Shown: positions 1-8,422, counted from the stretch's first letter. The stretch: DNA of 64,000 nucleotides from Butyrivibrio sp. AE3009 (GCF_000420845.1 NZ_ATVS01000002.1:1-64000), one strand, 5' to 3'. Program-made: numbers and translations. Notes: generated by a model not told the origin, from the sequence alone.

Positions 1-1
1 T

Positions 2-319
2 AAGCTTGCTGAATGCGGGATAGAGTTTGCCCTTACAGAAGAGAGCTATACTTCAAAGGCTGATTTTCTTGCAATGGATGAATTGCCAGTATATTGTAAA
101 GGATATGACAAACCATACTCTTTTTCCGGAAAGAGGATAAAGAGAGGCCTATACAGGCATTACGATGGTACTGTAACAAATGCAGACATAAACGGGGCTG
201 CAAATATCTTAAGAAAAGTATTCCCAAAGGTAACCCAATGGGATAGGGGCATAGTGGACATGCCCTGTTCTGCAGGCTGCGTAGAGCAGCAGGCAGGTTC
301 ATGCCGCGAAGCGGCGTAA
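2..319 (+). CDS. tnpB: IS200/IS605-family TnpB, C-terminal end (5' part outside window)
   Basis: The last 105 codons of a TnpB-type protein, the RNA-guided nuclease of IS200/IS605 elements, read in frame from base 2 to a TAA. The segment YTSKADF, followed by ELPVY, by FSGKRIKRGLYR and by NADINGAANIL, matches the usual end of TnpB; the Asp in NADINGAANIL is the last acidic residue of the RuvC-like active site. The zinc finger and the other catalytic residues lie left of the window, so integrity of the whole protein cannot be judged. The gene runs toward the 3' end of the convergent TtcA-like gene, with only 37 bases between the stop codons, so the right end of the element must lie in that gap. 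Confidence 0.85.
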   Translation, partial: KLAECGIEFALTEESYTSKADFLAMDELPVYCKGYDKPYSFSGKRIKRGLYRHYDGTVTNADINGAANILRKVFPKVTQWDRGIVDMPCSAGCVEQQAGSCREAA

Positions 320-346
320 CAGAAACCCTTTCCGACGCAGAGTCGG
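303..346 (+). other. two hairpins at the right end of the TnpB element
   Basis: Two perfect 5-bp stem-loops sit at and just after the tnpB stop codon: GCCGC-GAA-GCGGC (303-315) and CCGAC-GCAGA-GTCGG (332-346). IS200/IS605 ends are subterminal hairpins, and the guide (omega/re) RNA of TnpB normally overlaps the tnpB 3' end and the right end. These hairpins fit both roles. The exact element boundary and guide start are not visible from one copy. Confidence 0.5.
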
Positions 347-356
347 TGAGGGCAGT

Positions 357-1208
357 TCATTCTGAGTATTCATCATACCTATCCAGGAAATGGTGTCGAT
401 TTCCATCCGGTGTCTTGTAGGCAATCAGGGCGTTCAAGTGAACATTCTCAACACTCTTAAAAATATTTGCCTCGATGTATGGGCTCATCTCACGTAGCTG
501 CGCGATCAGGGCCTTGGTCTCGGCGCGTTTACTTCCGAAGTCCAGGTCATTTTCTTTTGCCAGCATCTCGGTCATTCTGCAGGCGCAGTTGATGAATTTG
601 AGATCATTGTAGGCTGCCCACTTTTTTACATCTTCCTCTCTTATGAGGTAGAGAGGTCTTATGAGTTCCATGTCTTCGAAATTGGAACTGTGAAGTTTAG
701 GCATCATAGTCTGGATCTGCCCGCCGTAGAGCATTCCCATAAGTATTGTCTCGATGACATCATCATAGTGATGACCAAGAGCTATCTTGTTGCAGCCCAG
801 CTCTTTTGCCTTGGCATAGAGGGCGCCACGTCTCATTCTGGCACAGAGGTAGCAGGGAGAACCTTCCACTTCCTTGTCCACAACCTTGAAAATATCAGAA
901 TCAAAGACTGTGGCAGGAACCTGCATCAGCTCAAGGTTCTTAAGGATATTCTCGTAGTTGGCGGTGTTGTAGCCGGGATTCATAACGATGTATTCGACTT
1001 CGAAGTTCTTTTTACCATGCCGATGTAGCTCCTGGAAGAGCTTGGCCATAAGCATGGAATCCTTGCCGCCGGAGATGCAGACTGCGATTTTGTCGCCGTC
1101 CTTTATAAGTTTATAGGTGTTGATTGCCTTGGTAAACTGGCTCCAGAGTTCCGGCCTGAACTTTTTGATTATACTTCTTTCGATTTCTTTGTTCCTTGTA
1201 TCTGACAT
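357..1208 (-). CDS. TtcA-like tRNA 2-thiolation PP-loop ATPase
   Basis: A 283-residue PP-loop ATPase of the TtcA family, which adenylates a tRNA base before sulfur transfer. The N-terminal half has the nucleotide loop SGGKDS (about residues 47-52), followed by the CYLC pair (about 118-121) and GHHYDDVIET, all typical of the group, plus a further Cys pair in NCACR. In TtcA proteins such cysteines hold an Fe-S cluster. The ATG at 1208 opens with MSDTRNKEIERSIIKKF and has no better upstream alternative. It stands alone on the minus strand, tail to tail with the TnpB remnant. The exact tRNA target is not determined: TtcA proper makes s2C32, but Firmicute paralogues vary. Confidence 0.85.
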   Translation of the reverse strand: MSDTRNKEIERSIIKKFRPELWSQFTKAINTYKLIKDGDKIAVCISGGKDSMLMAKLFQELHRHGKKNFEVEYIVMNPGYNTANYENILKNLELMQVPATVFDSDIFKVVDKEVEGSPCYLCARMRRGALYAKAKELGCNKIALGHHYDDVIETILMGMLYGGQIQTMMPKLHSSNFEDMELIRPLYLIREEDVKKWAAYNDLKFINCACRMTEMLAKENDLDFGSKRAETKALIAQLREMSPYIEANIFKSVENVHLNALIAYKTPDGNRHHFLDRYDEYSE

Positions 1209-1348
1209 CGGTTTTCCCTACTAACTATATGAATTAATATGAAATAAAGATCGTTAAATTGCCTATGAATGTTAACACATTATCGTGGAGGGAGCAAGGG
1301 CAGTGAAGAGCCAAGGAATATAAGGCAAAGATTGGAGAAATTATAGGA

Positions 1349-1400
1349 AAATATGTAGTTGTGATACCCGGTAGATTCAAATCCGCTTAAACTATATGAA
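1349..1400 (+). repeat. 52-bp inverted repeat, left arm
   Basis: Positions 1349-1400 are the exact reverse complement of 2728-2779 (52 of 52 bases). On the plus strand the arm reads as a short C-terminus, KYVVVIPGRFKSA, followed by TAA and then an ATG (ACTATATGAA). The other arm encodes the same tail on the minus strand. The sequences outside the arms are unrelated to each other. Confidence 0.9.
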
Positions 1401-1446
1401 AATAGTTACTGTAGCAATAATCTACGTTAAAGCATCAGGACGCACA

Positions 1447-1568
1447 CCCTTGACAGCACAAAGAATAATTGCTGCGAACGTCTCACCGACGGCGAGGAAC
1501 TCAGGAACAATCTTCTTTTTCTCCGTCGAGGACAGCATTGTAGCAATTATTCTTTGCACTATCAAGGG
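1447..1568. repeat. imperfect 29-bp inverted repeat
   Basis: Bases 1447-1475 and 1540-1568 are inverted copies with 25 of 29 matches; three of the four differences are C/T or G/A transitions in the paired alignment at arm positions 8, 11 and 28. The 64-base loop holds a further short complementarity (CGACGG with CCGTCG). The structure resembles a long RNA stem-loop or a decayed terminal repeat. Confidence 0.6.
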
Positions 1569-2600
1569 CAAGCCGCTTACGCGGTGGCTGTTTTCTTTAC
1601 CTCGGGCTCAGAATCTTGGAACAATCCGGCGAGCTGGCTAGATTGCATTGTAAGATTGGAGAATTTGCGTTGCCTTGCTATTTTTCTGATTATCCATTCG
1701 ATAATTCATCATGAAATATCTGATATTTCTTTTGATAACGTTATCCGGTGCAGCAAATAACGACATAGCGAGAGAAAAATAATTGCTGTCATTATCTCGT
1801 AGACCGTTGTGCCAAATAAAGAAGAATTCATTTCGTTGTACGCAATGAAAGCACGCGGTGAAGCATAAACGCAAGATATGAGTGTAGAGTAGTTTATAGG
1901 CAAACACTCAGAATTAAACGGGCATTGACTTCGCGTGTCTTTGGTCAGCGATAATTGACGGTATCTTGATAACCGGACACTTGCATAGGAAATTAATCTA
2001 TCCTCAAGTGTTACCATAGCTAATTCATACACTCCTGCTGCTATTTGCTTATAATCCGCGTGTTTTTCGGTGCTTATATGAAAGCGTTATCCTGATAACC
2101 ATATTCATCATCATATGAAACTCTTATTAAAGCAGCATTAGTAAGCCTTTTAGCTTAAATAATCGGTCAAGTAATCTGATCATCATATGAAAATGCTTAT
2201 ATCCCCCTATTAATATGCCTTTTAAAATCAATGATGAATTGGCAATGGCTATTTCACAGCATGCGAGCATATTAAAATGGAAAGATTGAAAGCGTTAGTA
2301 TGTACAGCATGAATAATTTCATATGGTATCAGCGACAAAGAAGCATATGATAGATAAGAATAATGATGACTTCGTATGCATAGGTGCACAAAATATTACT
2401 GATTTCAGCAAAAATACCGTTCACATGCATATGAAAGATTATATATAGTTGCTTTTGTATGCCTAAGCCATCAATCAGAGCTTTTTTGACAAGAGAGGCA
2501 ACCTTTTGAAGAGGCTATCCTGCCGCTAACAAAACAAAAAGCAACCGGCAAGAGGAAATTTCAGTTCCTGTGAGGATGTGGGCATTTATGCCACATACCT

Positions 2601-2753
2601 GATTCAAATCCGCTTGATTAGCCCCTAACGCCCTGGATATTGATGTCAAGGGAACCGTGGAATACCGCAGCCGGCTTTATCGGCGAGGATATGCCGCGAA
2701 AGTCCCTTGACATCAATATTCAGGGCGTTCATATAGTTTAAGCGGATTTGAAT
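2601..2753. other. large nested hairpin
   Basis: An outer 15-bp stem (2601-2615 with 2739-2753) encloses an inner 27-bp stem (2627-2653 with 2703-2729). The only irregularity of the inner stem would be a G-U pair in a plus-strand RNA. The 49-base apical loop contains a further small GCCG/CGGC hairpin. The outer arm reuses GATTCAAATCCGCTT, which also lies inside the 52-bp repeat. No T-run follows, so it is not an ordinary terminator. Confidence 0.7.
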
Positions 2754-2779
2754 CTACCGGGTATCACAACTACATATTT
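2728..2779 (-). repeat. 52-bp inverted repeat, right arm
   Basis: This is the reverse complement of 1349-1400. On the minus strand it closes a reading frame ending in KYVVVIPGRFKSA and then TAA, as in the left arm. Upstream, that minus-strand frame reads HENPMQWIVHDN, which I do not recognise. Immediately downstream on the minus strand is a 28-codon frame starting MNALNIDVKG that spans the large hairpin. Confidence 0.9.
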
Positions 2780-2836
2780 GTTATCATGTACAATCCATTG
2801 CATCGGGTTCTCATGTTTTCTTGCTCCTTGTGAAAA

Positions 2837-2934
2837 AGTATATAAGAGTATATAATCAAAGTTGAAGTATATATGAGTATATAAAGTATATACGGATTTC
2901 AAAAGTATATAAGAGTATATAGAAGTATATAAGG
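2837..2934. promoter_or_regulatory. AGTATATA direct-repeat array ahead of the ATPase gene
   Basis: Three 18-bp units of the form AGTATATAWGAGTATATA occur at 2837-2854, 2866-2883 and 2904-2921, with single AGTATATA half-units at 2885 and 2924. The last merges into the ribosome site AAGGAGA (2931-2937) of the ATPase gene. Regular direct repeats directly upstream of one start codon look like a multi-site operator. The cognate regulator is unknown. Confidence 0.6.
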
Positions 2935-2948
2935 AGATCAGCCTGAGA

Positions 2949-3995
2949 ATGGAAAGAAACCCTTTTGTTTTAAACTTTGGAAAGGTTCCAAGACAATATA
3001 TTAGCCGCGAACTTATCATCGACGAGATAGTTCAGGAGATGAACGATGAAGAGTCGCAGAATAACTGTTTTATGCTCACAGGGACCCGGGGAAGCGGCAA
3101 GACAGTCACCATGACAGAAATTGAGCAGAGAATTCTGGAATCTGAAGACTGGATCGTTATAAGGCTAAACGCTGAGCGGAACCTGCTGGAGAGCCTGGTG
3201 GGTAAGCTTTACGACAGCAGGAGCTTCATAACACAGTTTGTGGATGCGAATCTGAACCTGTCAAAATTTGGCATAGGCTTAAGTGTCAGTTCCAAATCTC
3301 CCGTAGCGGACATTGAATCAGCATTGGAGAAAATGCTTAAAGAGATTCAGAGAAAAGAGAAAAAGCTCTTAGTTTCTGTTGATGAAGTGTCTAACACTGC
3401 TTCCATGCGAGAACTGGCCAGTTGTTTTCAAATCCTTATAAGAGAGAACTATCCGGTATTTTTGCTCATGGCAGGCCTTTATGATAATATAAGTGATCTG
3501 AGAAATGCAAAGACCATGACCTTTTTATACCGTACTCCGCAGTATGAGATGGAACCTCTTAATCTGACCCTGATTGCAGACAGATATTCCAAATTGTTTG
3601 GTATTGACAGAGAAAAAGCCATGGACATGGCTGTCATTACCAAAGGATACCCTTTTGCATACCAGGCAATGGGTAAGTATGTATGGGAAGAAGAGAAACA
3701 TGAATTAACGGAAACGGTATTGATCAAATTTGATGAAGCGCTGAGGCACTACGTTTACAAAAAGATGTGGTCCGAGCTTTCGGATAAAGACAAATGGTAC
3801 ATGTCCTATATAGTTCAGAAGGATGAAATGCCTGTAGCAGAGCTTCTCGAGATTACTAAACAGAAGAAAAACGAGTTTTCACAGTACAGAGAAAGACTAA
3901 GAGACAAAGGGATCATCGATGTATCTGAAAGAGGTGTCATCAAGCTTAAGCTGCCCCGATTTGATACTTTTGTAAAAAATGAAATTGGATTATAA
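2949..3995 (+). CDS. AAA-type ATPase with C-terminal winged-helix-like region
   Basis: A 348-residue single-gene ATPase. The Walker A loop GTRGSGKT lies at about residues 45-52 and the Walker B stretch LLVSVDEV at about 140-147, with an Asp-Glu pair. The layout resembles the AAA_16/archaeal-ATPase group of STAND-like proteins. The last 90 residues are charged and helical and read like a winged helix (LLEITKQKKNEFSQYRERL, then GIIDVSERG). No transmembrane segment or partner gene is seen. The gene has its own repeat-rich promoter and ends 18 bases before fmt, with fmt's ribosome site in the gap. Its role is unknown; stress or phage-defence functions are known for relatives, but nothing here proves one. 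Confidence 0.75.
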   Translation: MERNPFVLNFGKVPRQYISRELIIDEIVQEMNDEESQNNCFMLTGTRGSGKTVTMTEIEQRILESEDWIVIRLNAERNLLESLVGKLYDSRSFITQFVDANLNLSKFGIGLSVSSKSPVADIESALEKMLKEIQRKEKKLLVSVDEVSNTASMRELASCFQILIRENYPVFLLMAGLYDNISDLRNAKTMTFLYRTPQYEMEPLNLTLIADRYSKLFGIDREKAMDMAVITKGYPFAYQAMGKYVWEEEKHELTETVLIKFDEALRHYVYKKMWSELSDKDKWYMSYIVQKDEMPVAELLEITKQKKNEFSQYRERLRDKGIIDVSERGVIKLKLPRFDTFVKNEIGL

Positions 3996-4013
3996 CATAA
4001 AGGAGAATGATAA

Positions 4014-5009
4014 ATGAAAATAGTATTTATGGGAACCCCTGATTTTGCCAGGTGTGCTCTTGAAAAGATAATTGAAGCAGGCCACGAGGTGGTTTTGGTT
4101 GTAACACAGCCCGATAAGCCCAAGGGCCGCAGCGGCGAGCTCCAGGTCTCTGATGTTAAGGCACTGGCTCTTGAGCATAATCTTCCGGTATTTCAGCCGG
4201 TTAAGATCAAGGAGCCTGAGCACGTGGCTTATCTTAAGAGTATAGAGGCGGATATATACGTGGTTGCAGCCTTCGGACAGATCCTTTCCCAGGAGATCCT
4301 TGATATTCCGAAATACGGCTGCGTCAATATCCACGCGTCTCTTCTTCCTGAATACAGAGGAGCTGCTCCTATTCAGCAGTCCATAATTGACGGCAAAAAA
4401 GAGACAGGCGTAACCATCATGCAGATGGCAGCAGGCATGGATACAGGAGATATCCTTATTCAGAAGACTATTCCCATTGAAGAGAACGAGACCGGAGGTG
4501 GCCTTTTCGATAAGCTTTCTATTCTTGGAGCAGAGCTTATTGTGGAGGCGCTGCCACTTATAGAGGCCGGTAAGCTCACCCCTGTTCCTCAGGATGAGGC
4601 TAAAGCCACCAAGTGCGGCAAGCTGTCCAAGGATATGGGCAAGATAGATTTTAGTAAGGACGCAGAGACCATAAGAAATCTTGTAAGAGGCCTTAATCCC
4701 TGGCCCAGCGCCTTTACCTCTCTCGAGGGCAGGATGCTCAAGATCTGGAGCGCCAAGGCTCTTGATGAGGAGGACTTCGATGCTGCTTACGGAGGTCAGG
4801 AATCAGAAGAGGACTTCGCAGTAAGGCAGCAGCTGGTAAAAGACAACGCCTACGGAAGTATTGCGGCTGTCGCCAAGGATTCCTTTGCAGTGCTGACAGA
4901 GGGCGGATATCTCCAGATCCTTGAGGTTCAGCTTGAGGGTAAAAAGAGAATGGATGCCAAAAGCTTCCTTCTTGGCAACCGCATTAAGGTAGGATTAAGA
5001 CTTGGATGA
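4014..5009 (+). CDS. fmt: methionyl-tRNA formyltransferase
   Basis: A 331-residue enzyme that formylates Met-tRNAfMet from 10-formyl-tetrahydrofolate for translation initiation. The N-terminus MKIVFMGTPDFA, the region NIHASLLPEYRGAAPIQ with the formyl-transfer Asn-His and SLLP loop, and GVTIMQMAAGMDTGDIL are all diagnostic; the C-terminal domain follows from about residue 205. The ATG at 4014 follows AAAGGAG. The length is slightly above the usual 310-315 because of an acidic insertion around residues 245-260. It begins a run of co-directional translation genes, although def, its common partner, is not here. Confidence 0.96.
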   Translation: MKIVFMGTPDFARCALEKIIEAGHEVVLVVTQPDKPKGRSGELQVSDVKALALEHNLPVFQPVKIKEPEHVAYLKSIEADIYVVAAFGQILSQEILDIPKYGCVNIHASLLPEYRGAAPIQQSIIDGKKETGVTIMQMAAGMDTGDILIQKTIPIEENETGGGLFDKLSILGAELIVEALPLIEAGKLTPVPQDEAKATKCGKLSKDMGKIDFSKDAETIRNLVRGLNPWPSAFTSLEGRMLKIWSAKALDEEDFDAAYGGQESEEDFAVRQQLVKDNAYGSIAAVAKDSFAVLTEGGYLQILEVQLEGKKRMDAKSFLLGNRIKVGLRLG

Positions 5010-5059
5010 TATGATATCCGTTAAAACTTTAATATATTTAGGAAAAGAGGCGATTTACA

Positions 5060-5779
5060 ATGTATTACGGATATGGAAGAGGTTATGGTTACGGAATGGG
5101 ATTTGACCCTTTGTATATTTTGGTCATCATCATGGCGATCCTGTGTATGGTGGCATCCGCAAGAGTATCCTCGGTTTATAAAAAATATGCTCGAATCCGC
5201 AGCATGAGCGGGCTTACCGGAGCACAGACAGCAATGGAGATACTAAGAAGAAACGGAATTACCGATGTGACAGTGGCACATGTTTCAGGCAATCTTACAG
5301 ATCATTATGATCCAAAGAGAAGAATGGTATGTCTGTCCGATGCTACCTATGGCTCCTGCAGCGTAGCTGCCGTGGGAGTGGCAGCGCATGAATGCGGACA
5401 TGTTCTTCAGCACTACACAGGCTATATACCGATCAGGATCAGATCAGCTATTGTACCCGCAGCAAATATCGGTTCCAAGGCAGGAATTCCCATAATCCTT
5501 CTGGGATTCTTCCTTAGCTTCTCACCACTTGTAACCATCGGCATCTGGGTGTTCTCACTGGCAGTTATCTTCCAGCTTGTAACCCTTCCCGTTGAGTTCA
5601 ATGCTTCTCACAGAGCACTTGTTATGCTGGAACAGTACGGGATTCTCGGACATGAGGAGATCACTCATTCCAGAAAGGTCCTCAGCGCAGCTGCCATGAC
5701 TTATGTGGCAAGTGCAGCATCAGCAGTAGTGCAGCTCTTTAGACTGGTACTGATTTATGGCCGAAGAGGTAATGATTAA
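5060..5779 (+). CDS. yugP: YugP-family membrane zinc metallopeptidase
   Basis: A 239-residue integral membrane protein of the YugP (zinc-dependent peptidase) family. A short Gly/Tyr-rich N-terminus precedes the first membrane segment (about residues 15-35). The catalytic motif HECGH is at about 112-116, in an AAHECGHVLQH context, and two strongly hydrophobic segments follow (about 140-185), with a final one near the C-terminus. The HExxH histidines and Glu bind and activate zinc in this family; the substrates are not known. The TAA is directly followed by the rsmB ATG with no gap, so the two are translationally coupled. The conserved placement between fmt and rsmB supports the call. Confidence 0.88.
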   Translation: MYYGYGRGYGYGMGFDPLYILVIIMAILCMVASARVSSVYKKYARIRSMSGLTGAQTAMEILRRNGITDVTVAHVSGNLTDHYDPKRRMVCLSDATYGSCSVAAVGVAAHECGHVLQHYTGYIPIRIRSAIVPAANIGSKAGIPIILLGFFLSFSPLVTIGIWVFSLAVIFQLVTLPVEFNASHRALVMLEQYGILGHEEITHSRKVLSAAAMTYVASAASAVVQLFRLVLIYGRRGND

Positions 5780-7171
5780 ATGGCAAATATAAGAGAAATT
5801 GTATTAAGCATTCTCATGGAATACGATAAGGATGATAACAGAAAGGTTTCCCTTTTAAAGGACTCTCTGGAAAAGTACGACTACCTGGAAACCAGGGACA
5901 AATCCTTTATCAAAAGAGTTGTGGACGGAACCCTTGAGAGAAAGATCCAGATAGATTATATCCTTAACCGGTTCTCCAAGACCGGAACCGCCAAGATGCA
6001 GCCCTTTATCCGAAGTCTTATGAGAATGAGCGTCTATCAGATAATGTTCATGGACTCAGTGCCAGACAGCGCTGCCTGTAATGAGGCAGTGAAGCTTGCC
6101 GCCAAGCACAAGTTCGTCAACCTCAAGGGCTTTGTTAACGGCGTTCTGAGGAACGTTGCAAGAAACAAGGATAATATTGAATATCCCGTTAAGGATATTA
6201 ATTGCGGAGTAGACCACCTATCCGTTTGCTATTCAATGCCCGAGTGGATCTGCAAAATGTGGCTGGACAGATACGGCTTTGATAAGACGGAGAGCATATT
6301 GAAGTTCTTCCTGGAGACAAGGCCCACCACTGTAAGGCTCAACATGAAGGCTTTATCAGATGCTGACGAGATAGATGCTCTGGTAAAAGAGCTTGAGTCA
6401 GCCGGCGCCGTAGTTAAGAAAAATCACATTCTTCCCTACGCACTGGAACTTGAAAAGACCGACAACATCAGATTTCTTCCCGGTTTCATGGAAGGAAAGT
6501 ATACTGTTCAGGACATCAGCTCAATGCTCCTTACAGAGATTGCTGATCCTAAGCCCGGACAGACAGTAATAGATGCCTGCGCAGCCCCCGGAGGAAAGAG
6601 CCTCCATGCGGCAGAAAGAGTCCTTTCTGAGAACTCATCACAGGACTCTTCAGCTAACGGACATGTAATATCAAGGGATCTGTCAGAGCGTAAGTGCGAC
6701 CTTATCAGAGATAATGCAGACAGAATGGGACTTACCAATATCGATATATCTGCCCATGATGCAAGGATTACCGATGAGAACCTGACAGAGAAGGCAGACA
6801 TTCTCTATCTCGATGTTCCCTGCTCAGGCCTTGGTATCATGGGAAGGAAAAATGATATCAAATACAATGTAACCCCCGAGAGTGCGGGAGAACTTACGGA
6901 TCTTCAGTGGGAGATCGTGAAGGCCTGTGAGGGCTATGTTAAAAAGGGCGGTATACTTATGTATTCCACCTGTACCGTCAACGCAGCAGAGAACGAGGAG
7001 ATGGTTCAGAGAATCTGCAAAGAGCTCCCTTTTAAGCCCGTTGACATATCCAGGGACTTACAACGTTTAGGCCTTGATAAGGATAATGCCGGTACAGAAG
7101 GCTATATCCAGCTCATCCCCGGAGAATACGGCACCGACGGCTTCTTCATAGCTAAGCTGCAGAAGCAGTGA
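5780..7171 (+). CDS. rsmB: 16S rRNA (cytosine-967-C5)-methyltransferase RsmB
   Basis: A 463-residue SAM-dependent rRNA methyltransferase. An N-terminal NusB-like RNA-binding domain (about 1-140) is followed by the Rossmann methylase. The SAM loop DACAAPGGKS is at about 265-274. The catalytic pair is in LDVPCSGLG (about 347-355), and the second Cys is in MYSTCTV (about 394-400). The start abuts the yugP stop. The sequence between motifs carries a Ser/Asn-rich insertion (ENSSQDSSANGH, about 287-298) not typical of the core fold and probably a surface loop. Confidence 0.94.
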   Translation: MANIREIVLSILMEYDKDDNRKVSLLKDSLEKYDYLETRDKSFIKRVVDGTLERKIQIDYILNRFSKTGTAKMQPFIRSLMRMSVYQIMFMDSVPDSAACNEAVKLAAKHKFVNLKGFVNGVLRNVARNKDNIEYPVKDINCGVDHLSVCYSMPEWICKMWLDRYGFDKTESILKFFLETRPTTVRLNMKALSDADEIDALVKELESAGAVVKKNHILPYALELEKTDNIRFLPGFMEGKYTVQDISSMLLTEIADPKPGQTVIDACAAPGGKSLHAAERVLSENSSQDSSANGHVISRDLSERKCDLIRDNADRMGLTNIDISAHDARITDENLTEKADILYLDVPCSGLGIMGRKNDIKYNVTPESAGELTDLQWEIVKACEGYVKKGGILMYSTCTVNAAENEEMVQRICKELPFKPVDISRDLQRLGLDKDNAGTEGYIQLIPGEYGTDGFFIAKLQKQ

Positions 7172-7279
7172 AGACAGTTGCCGGATGTAGATAATTATGT
7201 ATAATAAGTCAGGTTCAGAAAGAACTGGCAAGAATAATCAAGAAAACCAACAAGGATCCATATTCAGAGGAAAAGAGAT

Positions 7280-8368
7280 TTGTCAGATAATAATACAACT
7301 ATCACAAAAGAATATATAAAGGGGCTGACCGGTAAAACCGACCTTAAGTCCCTTAATCTTCAGGAACTCACAGAGTGCATCAAGAGCCTTGGAGAACCTG
7401 CCTTCAGAGCCAAACAGCTCTACGAATGGCTCCACGTCAAGCAGGTTGCCGATTACGACGATATGACCAATATTTCCAAAGCTCTTAAGGAAAAATGCAG
7501 AGAGAACTTCGACCTTACAGCACTTAAAAGTGTTCAGGTTCAGGAATCCAAACTGGACGATACCAAGAAGTTCCTTTTTGGCCTTGGAGACGGCAATGTC
7601 ATAGAGAGCGTCTTCATGAAGTACAAGTTCGGAAACAGCGTCTGCATCTCCTCACAGGTGGGCTGCCGCATGGGCTGCAAGTTCTGCGCTTCAACCCTGG
7701 ACGGAGTTGAGAGATCTCTTTTACCATCTGAGATGCTGGATCAGATCTATTCCATAGCCAGAATAACAGGAGAGAAGATCTCAAGAGTAGTTGTTATGGG
7801 ATCCGGAGAGCCTCTGGATAACTACGACAACCTCCTTAAGTTCATTCATCTTCTGTCCGATGAGAACGGCATGAACATGGGACAGAGAAACATCACTGTT
7901 TCAACCTGCGGAATCGTGCCCAATATCTACAGACTGGCAGAGGAGCAGCTCTCCATTAACCTGGCACTTTCACTTCACGCCTCCAACAACGACAAGAGAA
8001 AGCAGCTGATGCCAATTGCCAATCAGTACGAGATCCATGAGGTCCTGAAGGCCTGCAAAGACTATTTTGACAAGACCGGAAGACAGCTTACCTTCGAGTA
8101 TTCCCTGGTGAGCGGAGTTAACGATACTGATGAGGATGCTGCGGAATTGTCTGAACTTTTGGCGGGACTTAACGCAGTTGTGAATCTTATTCCCGTCAAC
8201 CCAATAAAGGAGCGTGACTTTAAACCGACTGACCGCTCCGGAGCCCTTGCCTTCAAAAATAAACTTGAAAAAAGTCATATAAATGTTACTATTAGAAGAG
8301 AAATGGGCAGGGATATAGATGGCGCCTGCGGACAGCTAAGAAGACGCCATTTGGAGGAAAGTGTATAA
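7280..8368 (+). CDS. rlmN: 23S rRNA/tRNA adenine-C2 methyltransferase RlmN
   Basis: A 362-residue radical-SAM enzyme that makes m2A2503 in 23S rRNA and m2A37 in tRNA. The cluster motif CRMGCKFC (CxxxCxxC) is at about residues 128-135, followed by VMGSGEPLDN. The methyl-carrier Cys near the C-terminus is in GACGQLR. The TTG start at 7280 sits behind AGAGGAAAAGAG and is the only start that keeps the normal length. It is the third of three linked RNA-modification genes and precedes the phosphatase-kinase pair, a common Firmicute order. Confidence 0.95.
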   Translation: MSDNNTTITKEYIKGLTGKTDLKSLNLQELTECIKSLGEPAFRAKQLYEWLHVKQVADYDDMTNISKALKEKCRENFDLTALKSVQVQESKLDDTKKFLFGLGDGNVIESVFMKYKFGNSVCISSQVGCRMGCKFCASTLDGVERSLLPSEMLDQIYSIARITGEKISRVVVMGSGEPLDNYDNLLKFIHLLSDENGMNMGQRNITVSTCGIVPNIYRLAEEQLSINLALSLHASNNDKRKQLMPIANQYEIHEVLKACKDYFDKTGRQLTFEYSLVSGVNDTDEDAAELSELLAGLNAVVNLIPVNPIKERDFKPTDRSGALAFKNKLEKSHINVTIRREMGRDIDGACGQLRRRHLEESV

Positions 8369-8422
8369 CTACCTGCTTATTTGTATTGTGATGAAAAATA
8401 TGTAGACTTGGGGAGAACTGTT

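Larger units (their letters stand above)
1209..2948. other. 1.7-kb gene-poor region with inverted repeats
   Basis: There is no convincing gene. The open frames here (about 60-110 codons) lack good ribosome sites and have no family resemblance I recognise. The stretch is AT-rich and is bounded by a perfect 52-bp inverted repeat (1349-1400 and 2728-2779). It contains an imperfect 29-bp inverted repeat (1447-1475 with 1540-1568), a large hairpin (2601-2753), several copies of CATATGA (around 2111, 2184, 2344, 2428) and a small hairpin at about 2577-2597. It may be a decayed mobile element or encode a structured RNA; I cannot tell which. Confidence 0.5.

Noticed and set aside
1396-2032. three open frames of 81-107 codons in the 1.7-kb region
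   Set aside because: They have no ribosome site, overlap each other and cross inverted repeats; no domain is recognisable.
2837-2934. repeat array considered as a CRISPR
   Set aside because: Units are short, AT-only and nearly contiguous, with no unique spacers and no cas gene.
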